Assembly: GCA_902796455.1 (NCBI GenBank)
Contig: CADBPH010000031.1
Span: forward strand, 1 to 14,064
Direction of reading: 5' to 3'
From: an uncultured Bacteroidia bacterium
Lineage (GTDB): Bacteria; Bacteroidota; Bacteroidia; Bacteroidales; UBA932
DNA: 14,064 bases
The notes below the pieces were generated by a model. The model was not told where the DNA came from and did not search any database. It saw only the letters and a list, made by a program, of their open reading frames with translations. The translations under genes were made by a program, and so were the position numbers. Shown piece by piece: positions 8,826 through 14,064 of this stretch. Every line of letters starts with the position of its first letter. Position 1 is the stretch's first letter.

Positions 8826-10043
8826 CTACTGAGGGGACAAAGTCAGGCGATGGTCGATGCAGGAGGGAAAATCGTCTTCGTAATGGGACACCATGATGAG
8901 CGTTTTCCCGCGGCGGCTGCAGAAGGCAGAAATGATATCCCGGACACGCCGGCAGTTGGCATCATCCAGCCCGTGCATCGGCTCGTCCAGGATCAGGAGT
9001 TCCGGGTCACGGGCAAAAGCGCGTGCGAGCAAGGCCAGCCGCTGCTCCCCGTCGGAAATCCGCTGATAGGACCGTTCTGCCAGGTCCCGGATACCGAACA
9101 CATCCATCCAGAAGGCCGCTTTCCGGTACTCCGCTTCTCCGGGATGGCCATACAGGAAGGCCTCCGTACGGACGCCCCCGGCAATGATCCGGCTCACCGG
9201 ATAATCCTCGCGGAAAGCACGGTGCTGTTCCGGGCTCATGTAGCCGATCCGGGCCTTGATGTCCCAGATGCTTTCGCCCGTTCCGCGGCGCCTGCCAAAC
9301 ATGTGGATATCACAAGCATACGCTTGCGGATTATCGGCACATACCATGCTCAGCAGCGCCGATTTGCCGCTTCCGTTCGGCCCGGTCAGCGCCCACTTCT
9401 CGCCGCGGCGGATGCACAGGTCCAACGGTCCGAATAGCGTCCGCGTCCCGTAGCGGAGCGCCACATGGCGGAATTCGACAACCGGATCCCCCTCCGGCAA
9501 GGTTTCCGGAGGCAGTTCCCGGATCATGGCGTCAAACCGTGCCGGAAATCCGTCCCGGTCCGATGGCTTCCCACTGCCGTTTCCGAGCCGGACCACCCGG
9601 TCGGCGAACGCCGGAATCTCGGACTCCCGGCCCAGCAGGAGGACCAGCGCCGTGCCGCGGGAAAGCGTCTCTTCCAACATATTCCGGAACACATCCCGCG
9701 AAGGAGCGTCCAGACCAATGAACGGGTTGTCTACGACCAGCACCCTGGGGCGGTCTTTCAAATATCTGCCGAACTGGTATTTCCGGAGTTCTCCGCTCGA
9801 CAGGAGCACACGCGGATCCTTCTCATCCGCCGCCTGCCACCGCTGCTGGAGGTAATACTCCCGGTCCGCCGTCCCCCCGTAACAATCCTTGAAAGGGATG
9901 TACCGGACATCGCCGGAAGGGCTTTCCCGGAGCAAGCGCTGGACCAAACGGGTCTTCCCGCAGCCATTGGGGCCGATCAGGACCGTACACCCTTCCTGGG
10001 GAAGGGCTGTCAACATGCCGGTAACTGTATTCTTTCTGTCCAT
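8826..10043 (-). CDS. Tandem ABC ATPase protein of the ModF type
   Basis: The 405-residue soluble protein has two nucleotide-binding domains and no membrane segments. NBD1 has Walker A GPNGCGKT (24-31), signature LSSGE (81-85) and Walker B VLVVDNP (101-107), in which Asn106 replaces the catalytic Glu; the H-loop His is also missing (LLLGRESEIP). NBD2 has Walker A GPNGSGKS (221-228), a variant signature ISDGE (329-333), intact Walker B LLILDEP with E354 and H-loop H387. FGRRRGTGESIWDIK (249-263) and CIDHRL near the end closely resemble what I recall of E. coli ModF, which is about 490 residues, so this is a shorter version. ModF is linked to molybdate genes in E. coli, but none are seen here, so molybdate involvement is not supported. 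ATG 10043 is preferred; the in-frame TTG 10073 overlaps the promoter box. Confidence 0.8.
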   Translation of the reverse strand: MDRKNTVTGMLTALPQEGCTVLIGPNGCGKTRLVQRLLRESPSGDVRYIPFKDCYGGTADREYYLQQRWQAADEKDPRVLLSSGELRKYQFGRYLKDRPRVLVVDNPFIGLDAPSRDVFRNMLEETLSRGTALVLLLGRESEIPAFADRVVRLGNGSGKPSDRDGFPARFDAMIRELPPETLPEGDPVVEFRHVALRYGTRTLFGPLDLCIRRGEKWALTGPNGSGKSALLSMVCADNPQAYACDIHMFGRRRGTGESIWDIKARIGYMSPEQHRAFREDYPVSRIIAGGVRTEAFLYGHPGEAEYRKAAFWMDVFGIRDLAERSYQRISDGEQRLALLARAFARDPELLILDEPMHGLDDANCRRVRDIISAFCSRRGKTLIMVSHYEDDFPSCIDHRLTLSPQ

Positions 10044-10070
10044 CGTATTTTCCGGTAAAGGATTGCCACG

Positions 10071-10078
10071 CAAAAATA
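10071..10078 (-). promoter_or_regulatory. -7 element of the ABC ATPase gene promoter
   Basis: The minus strand reads TATTTTTG, matching TAnnTTTG, and ends 27 nt before the ATG at 10043. The nearest upstream TTTG (10107-10104) is 25 nt away, longer than the usual 19-21 spacer, so the -33 side is weak. Confidence 0.5.
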
Positions 10079-10089
10079 AGAAATATAAC

Positions 10090-10120
10090 TTTCATTCCGC
10101 CTTCAAATTCCCTATCTTTG
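10090..10120 (+). promoter_or_regulatory. Promoter of the fucosidase-NlpC unit
   Basis: TATCTTTG (10113-10120) is an exact -7 match, and TTTC at 10090-10093 is a near-match to the -33 TTTG with a 19-nt spacer. The -7 box ends 24 nt before the ATG at 10145. It shares the 101-nt intergenic region with the divergent ABC gene promoter. Confidence 0.6.
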
Positions 10121-10144
10121 GGACATTGTCAATCCGGTATCGCC

Positions 10145-11554
10145 ATGAAAAAGCATTATCTGATCCCCCTGATCCTGGCCGCGGCGGCCTGTTCGCCTGC
10201 CCCGCCCGCCCCGTACGGCACCCTGCCCGAGCCGTGGCAGGTCACCTGGCAGCAAATGGAAACCAACATGTTCTGCCATTTCGGGCCGAACACCTTCTCC
10301 GGCAAGGAATGGGGAGACGGAACGGAGACTGAAGACCTCTTCAATCCCACCGCTTTGGACTGCAGGCAATGGGCCGCAACCGCCAAAGCGGCCGGTTTCA
10401 AAGGAATCATCATCACCGCCAAGCATCACGACGGATTCTGCCTGTGGCCCAATCCGGCCAGCAAGCATACCGTGGCGCAAAGTGCATGGCGGGACGGAAA
10501 AGGAGATGTCCTCGCGGAACTCTCCAAGGCATGCCGCGAAGAAGGGCTGAAATTCGGCGTGTACATCTCCCCCTGGGACCGGAACGATCCCAGCTATGGA
10601 TCCGACGAATATAACAAAGTCTATGTCAAGACATTGGAAAGCGTGCTAGGCCATTACGGACCGATCTTCGAAGAATGGTTTGACGGGGCGAACGGCGAAG
10701 GGCCGGCCGGGAAAAAACAAGTATACGACTGGCCGCTTTTCCACCGGACCGTCCGGAATGCCATGCCCGAAGCGGTCATGTTCAGCGATGTCGGTCCGGG
10801 ATGCCGGTGGATAGGGAATGAAAGAGGTGTTGCCGGGGAAACCTGCTGGAGCACCCTCAACATCGAGGGGTTCGAGCCCGGCGCCGGAGCCCCGCCCAAA
10901 GACACCCTTTCCCGGGGCAACGTCAACGGCAAGGCCTGGGTCCCGGCGGAAGCCGACGTCTCCATCCGCCCGGGATGGTTCTGGCGGGAAAGTGAAAACA
11001 ACCGCGTCAAAAGCGTCGACCAGTTGATGGACATTTATTACACCAGCGTCGGACGCAATGCCCTGCTGCTGCTCAATGTCCCGCCGGATGACCGCGGGCG
11101 CATCCCCGCTGCCGATTCCGCCCGGCTCGTCGAATGGCGGGCCCGGCTGGACCGCGTGTTTGCGACAGACCTGGCCCAGGGCGGCCGCATCCGCGCCAGC
11201 GCACGCAGGGGCCGGCAGTTCCAGGCCACGAATTTGCTGAATGAACAATATGACAGTTACTGGGCGGTTCCCGACGGCGACTGTACCCCTTCCTTTGAGA
11301 TCCGGCTTCCCGAAAGCCGGGTTTTCAACCGCGTCCTGCTCCAGGAATATATTCCGCTCGGGCAACGCGTAAGTTCCTTTACCATAGAAGCTTCCACAGA
11401 CGGAGCGCCCTGGCGGGAAATCGCTTCCGGAACCACCATCGGCTACAAGCGGATCCTGCTCACGGAGAAAACCCGGGCAGATGCCATCCGCGTCCGGATC
11501 ACCGGTGCGCTTGCCTGCCCTGTCCTCAACCGCTTCGGACTTTATCTTGATTGA
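10145..11554 (+). CDS. Alpha-L-fucosidase, GH29 lipoprotein with C-terminal discoidin-like domain
   Basis: It is predicted to hydrolyse terminal alpha-L-fucose from glycans outside the cytoplasm. The 469-residue protein starts with MKKHYLIPLI and a lipobox-like AAAC, lipidated at C16. The catalytic barrel spans about 25-340: FCHFGPNTF (43-51), AKHHDGFCLW (92-101), FGVYISPWD (137-145) and EEWFDG, in which D180 is the expected nucleophile. A likely acid/base is E226 in GNERG, by spacing to GH29 subfamily B enzymes; this is tentative. Residues about 345-469 look like an F5/8 type C domain (FTIEASTDG, WREIASGTTIGYKR), typical of the 1,3/1,4-specific GH29-B group. No SusC/SusD or other glycosidase genes are adjacent, so it is not part of an obvious polysaccharide-utilisation locus here. 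The nlpC-like gene starts 2 nt after its stop. Confidence 0.9.
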   Translation: MKKHYLIPLILAAAACSPAPPAPYGTLPEPWQVTWQQMETNMFCHFGPNTFSGKEWGDGTETEDLFNPTALDCRQWAATAKAAGFKGIIITAKHHDGFCLWPNPASKHTVAQSAWRDGKGDVLAELSKACREEGLKFGVYISPWDRNDPSYGSDEYNKVYVKTLESVLGHYGPIFEEWFDGANGEGPAGKKQVYDWPLFHRTVRNAMPEAVMFSDVGPGCRWIGNERGVAGETCWSTLNIEGFEPGAGAPPKDTLSRGNVNGKAWVPAEADVSIRPGWFWRESENNRVKSVDQLMDIYYTSVGRNALLLLNVPPDDRGRIPAADSARLVEWRARLDRVFATDLAQGGRIRASARRGRQFQATNLLNEQYDSYWAVPDGDCTPSFEIRLPESRVFNRVLLQEYIPLGQRVSSFTIEASTDGAPWREIASGTTIGYKRILLTEKTRADAIRVRITGALACPVLNRFGLYLD

Positions 11555-11556
11555 CC

Positions 11557-12567
11557 ATGCATTTCCATTTTTCCTGCAGGTACATCCTGTCCATTTTCTT
11601 CTTGCTTGCCGGACTCCCGACGGCCCTGTCCGCCCAAACAACCGCAGGGCCGGCCTACGGCATCGTTTCGCTTTCCGCCAATTTCATGCGGGAAAAACCG
11701 GATTACGACCAGGAGCTGGGAAACCAAGCCTTGATGGGGACTGTCGTAACCATCTCTGACAAACAAGGTTACTGGCTGAAAATCACTTCTCCGGATCCTT
11801 ATACCGCATGGGTCAACGAAAAAGGGATCGCCCTGAAAACCCAGGAGGAAATCCGGCAATGGCTGCTCAGCGACCGGGTTATCTGCGTCGCGGATTACAC
11901 CCATGTTTACCGGGATGCGGACCCGGCCAGCCCACGCATCAGCGACCTTTCCCGGGGCGGTATCCTGGGGAAACGGACCGGCAAAAACGGACGGGCCTTG
12001 AAGAAAAAAGGGTATCTGGGCGTCGCCCTGCCCGACGGGAGGACCGGATGGGTGCGGAAACAAGATGCTGAAGACCTGCGGAATTGGGTCGACAGCAGAC
12101 AGTTAACCCAAGACAACATCGTCCGGGAAGCCCTTCGGTATGTCGGGATGCCCTATCTTTGGGGCGGCGCAGCCGTCGGAGGCCTGGACTGCAGCGGCCT
12201 TACCCGGATGGTCTTCTATATGAATGGGTTGCTGCTCCCGCGAAATGCCTCCCAACAAGCCCGGTGCGGGATGGCCATCGATACCGAAGGAGTCCGTCAG
12301 GGAGATTACTCCAGCCTGGAGCGGGGCGACCTGCTGTTCTTCGGCAACCGGGACACCGGGCGCGTCTCCCATGTCGGCATCTATCTCGGCGGCGGCAGGA
12401 TGGTGCACGCCTCCCAGGTCGTCCGCGTCAACTCGCTGGATCCCAGCCAGGAAGATTATTACGAGAATGCCGGAAGACTCCTGTTCGGACGCCGGATTGC
12501 CGGGCATGAAAAAGATTTTCCCGGAACCGCCTGGCTCCGGGAAAGTCCCTTCTATTTTCCGAATTGA
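11557..12567 (+). CDS. Secreted NlpC/P60 cell-wall endopeptidase with SH3-like domains
   Basis: NlpC/P60 enzymes of this layout cleave gamma-D-Glu to diamino-acid bonds in peptidoglycan stem peptides, often for murein recycling. The 336-residue protein has a signal peptide (hydrophobic about 8-22, cleavage probably after A26 in LSA-QTT). Two SH3-like modules follow at about 34-95 (VSLSANFMREKP, AWVNEKG) and 105-168 (VYRDADP, GWVRKQD). The peptidase domain runs from about 185: YLWGG (200-204), GLDCSG with nucleophile C212, RGDLLFF (256-262), SHVGIYLGGG with H272, and MVHAS with H284, giving a complete Cys-His-His triad. The organisation resembles the Bacteroides dipeptidyl-peptidase VI/YkfC group. 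Start at ATG 11557, 2 nt after the fucosidase stop, so the two are almost surely co-transcribed. It ends 5 bp from the convergent purF-like gene. Confidence 0.9.
   Translation: MHFHFSCRYILSIFFLLAGLPTALSAQTTAGPAYGIVSLSANFMREKPDYDQELGNQALMGTVVTISDKQGYWLKITSPDPYTAWVNEKGIALKTQEEIRQWLLSDRVICVADYTHVYRDADPASPRISDLSRGGILGKRTGKNGRALKKKGYLGVALPDGRTGWVRKQDAEDLRNWVDSRQLTQDNIVREALRYVGMPYLWGGAAVGGLDCSGLTRMVFYMNGLLLPRNASQQARCGMAIDTEGVRQGDYSSLERGDLLFFGNRDTGRVSHVGIYLGGGRMVHASQVVRVNSLDPSQEDYYENAGRLLFGRRIAGHEKDFPGTAWLRESPFYFPN
12509..12544 (-). terminator. Intrinsic terminator of the purF-like gene, inside the nlpC-like coding sequence
   Basis: On the minus strand TTTCCCGGA (12544-12536) pairs perfectly with TCCGGGAAA (12525-12517) around a 10-nt loop, followed by ATCTTTTTC, which has five consecutive T residues (12513-12509). 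It lies about 28 nt past the purF-like stop, within the last 20 codons of the opposing gene. No comparable T-tract follows on the plus strand, so it appears to act in one direction only. Confidence 0.65.
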
Positions 12568-12572
12568 CCGGT

Positions 12573-14000
12573 CTATTTGTTTTCTTCCTCCAAGGTGAAG
12601 GCCGAAGAGCCGTCGAAGCAATGGAGGCACACATCCTCGCGCGGAAGACCGATGCTCTTGACAAGGTCCTCTATCGTGCTGAATTTCAATGAATCAAGAT
12701 TCAGCCGCCGGGCGATTTCACTGACCATCCGCTCATGTTCCGGAGTCGATGAGTCCGTGTATTTGTCGACATTCTTGTCCATATCGCCTTCCAGATCCTG
12801 AATGATCCGCCGGGTGATCAGTTCCAGTTCGGTCTTGCTCGCCGAGAAATTGAGGAAAGGACACCCGAACACGAGCGGAGGACTGGCGATCCGCATGTGA
12901 ACCTCCTTGGCTCCGCCCTCGTGGAGTTGCTTGGTATTGTCGCGCAACTGTGTTCCGCGGACAATGCTGTCATCACAGAAGAGCATTTTCTTTCCCCGGA
13001 GCATGTCGCAATTATGGATGAGTTTCATCTTCGCGACAAGATCCCGCATGCTCTGGAAAGAAGGCATGAAGGAACGGGACCAGGTCGGCGTATATTTGGC
13101 AATGGCACGCATGTAAGGCACGCCGTGGCCGGCCGCATATCCCACCGCCATCCCGATACCGCTGTCGGGAATGCCGCAGGCGCAATCCACCTCGATGTCA
13201 TCCTTCGCCCCCATCATTTTACCGCAGTTGAAACGGGACTCCTCCACATTCCGGCCGTCATAACAGGACGTCGGGAATCCATAGTAAACCCACAGGAAAG
13301 AGCAGACCTGCTTCCGGGGATTGGGCGCGCGGAGTTGTTCCATCCCGTCCGCCCGCAAGCGGACAATCTCGCCCGGCCCGACATAAGCGCAGGTCTCAAA
13401 TCCGAGGTTAGCGAAGGCCGTACTCTCGGAGCTGACGGCCATGGCGTCTTCCTTGACGCCGACCGTGACCGGAGTCCGCCCCCAGGCATCCCGCGCGGCA
13501 ATGATTCCGTCTTCTGTCAGGATCAGCATCGAACAGGACCCCTTGACTTCCCGGAAGACGTTTTCGATTCCCTCCACGAAATCTTTCCCCTTGACAATCA
13601 GGAGACTGATCAGTTCGGTGACATTGATCCTGCCGCTGCTGAACTCTGTGAGGTACATGCCCTCCTCGAGGCATTTCTGGGCCAGCGCCTCGGCATTGTT
13701 GACCCGCGCCACCGTGACAATGGCAAAGCGGCCGAGGTGCGAATTGACCAGCATCGGCTGGGCATCCGTATCGCTGATGATTCCGATTCCGGCATTTCCG
13801 GTGAATTTCCCGAGTTCATCCTCGAAGCAGTTGCGGAAATACCCGTTTTCCAGACTGTGGATCCCACGCATGAACCCTTTTTTCGGATCGTAGGTGGCCA
13901 TGCCGCCCCGGCGTGTTCCTAAATGGCTGTTGTAATCCGTGCCGTAGAAAAGGTCTGTGGCACATTCGTGTTTTGAAATAGTTCCGAAGAACCCTCCCAT
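12573..14000 (-). CDS. PurF-like protein (amidophosphoribosyltransferase family) lacking the glutaminase cysteine
   Basis: True PurF makes 5-phosphoribosylamine from PRPP and glutamine. This 475-residue homologue keeps the phosphoribosyltransferase half: IPDSGIGMAVGYA (277-289), TPTWSRSF (304-311) and PRPP loop FCDDSIVRGTQ (341-351). Cysteines C233, C380, C458 and C461 sit where the family ligates a 4Fe-4S cluster. The N-terminal Ntn-glutaminase half is aligned in length but degenerate: it begins MGGFFG instead of MCG, so the nucleophile Cys is Gly; the HRGQ-like site reads RRGG; and where HNGN should form the oxyanion hole it reads VARVNNAEAL (97-106). Similar MGG-starting proteins, usually annotated as amidophosphoribosyltransferase, occur in other Bacteroidetes as far as I recall. 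It may use ammonia, act on another substrate or regulate purine synthesis. A standard purF is not in this window. Confidence 0.85.
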   Translation of the reverse strand: MGGFFGTISKHECATDLFYGTDYNSHLGTRRGGMATYDPKKGFMRGIHSLENGYFRNCFEDELGKFTGNAGIGIISDTDAQPMLVNSHLGRFAIVTVARVNNAEALAQKCLEEGMYLTEFSSGRINVTELISLLIVKGKDFVEGIENVFREVKGSCSMLILTEDGIIAARDAWGRTPVTVGVKEDAMAVSSESTAFANLGFETCAYVGPGEIVRLRADGMEQLRAPNPRKQVCSFLWVYYGFPTSCYDGRNVEESRFNCGKMMGAKDDIEVDCACGIPDSGIGMAVGYAAGHGVPYMRAIAKYTPTWSRSFMPSFQSMRDLVAKMKLIHNCDMLRGKKMLFCDDSIVRGTQLRDNTKQLHEGGAKEVHMRIASPPLVFGCPFLNFSASKTELELITRRIIQDLEGDMDKNVDKYTDSSTPEHERMVSEIARRLNLDSLKFSTIEDLVKSIGLPREDVCLHCFDGSSAFTLEEENK

Positions 14001-14037
14001 GTGAAATAGATGTTAAGTACGTTTGAAAAAGGAAGCG

Positions 14038-14045
14038 CAAATGTA
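14038..14045 (-). promoter_or_regulatory. -7 element of the purF-like gene promoter
   Basis: The minus strand reads TACATTTG, an exact TAnnTTTG match, ending 37 nt before the ATG at 14000. The expected -33 element would lie at or just past the window end and cannot be judged. The remaining 14046-14064 holds no recognisable gene. Confidence 0.55.
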
Positions 14046-14064
14046 ATCATTTCCCCTTGAAATA

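Noticed and set aside
12566..12573. GACCGGTC palindrome in the nlpC/purF-like gap as a bidirectional terminator
   Set aside because: It is only 8 bp with no room for a loop and lacks a proper U-tract on either strand; the hairpin at 12517-12544 is a far better terminator for the minus-strand gene.
12897..13922. A 341-codon open frame antisense to the purF-like gene
   Set aside because: The opposite strand encodes a full-length family member with conserved motifs; this frame has no identifiable domain or start context.
13992..14000. Missing PurF Cys as a wrong start or frameshift
   Set aside because: Upstream of ATG 14000 lies a promoter box rather than coding sequence, and the degenerate HRGQ and HNGN regions show the loss is not confined to the first residues.

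Overview
The window looks like chromosomal DNA from a GC-rich member of the Bacteroidales (Bacteroidetes). Three things point there. First, gene content: an SDR-type threonine dehydrogenase paired with Kbl, an OstA-like protein behind SurA-type foldases, and a PurF-like protein beginning Met-Gly-Gly. Second, every gene that follows a real intergenic gap has a TAnnTTTG element (the Bacteroidetes -7 box) shortly upstream. Third, Shine-Dalgarno sequences are generally absent. Genus cannot be fixed from the sequence alone. No insertion sequences, phage genes, tRNA, rRNA or CRISPR arrays were seen, and coding density is very high.

Layout. Positions 1-1011 (-) hold a 3'-truncated kbl, divergent from tdh (1138-2097, +); together they convert threonine to glycine plus acetyl-CoA. 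Next, reading leftward from 8724 to 2103, is a tight four-gene minus-strand unit: guaB (IMP dehydrogenase), a parvulin-like lipoprotein, a SurA-type periplasmic PPIase with two rotamase domains, and a very long OstA/LptA-like protein. The gaps are 1, 12 and 12 nt, so purine synthesis appears to be transcribed together with outer-membrane biogenesis. Upstream of guaB on the same strand is a tandem-ATPase ABC protein of the ModF type (8826-10043). Divergent from it is a plus-strand pair with a 2-nt gap: a GH29 alpha-L-fucosidase lipoprotein (10145-11554) and a secreted NlpC/P60 endopeptidase with SH3-like domains (11557-12567). The window closes with a minus-strand PurF-like protein (12573-14000).

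Regulatory structure. The most notable items are a near-perfect 20-bp palindrome between the guaB -7 box and its start codon; a UACG-tetraloop hairpin near the 5' end of the tdh leader; and two convergent gene pairs separated by only 5 bp, in each of which a terminator for one gene lies inside the coding sequence of its neighbour. The most notable protein is the PurF paralogue: it keeps the PRPP-binding loop and all four candidate Fe-S cysteines but has lost the catalytic N-terminal Cys and other glutaminase motifs. I found no evidence for a wholly new multi-gene system; the window is mainly core metabolism and envelope assembly with a few unusual details.
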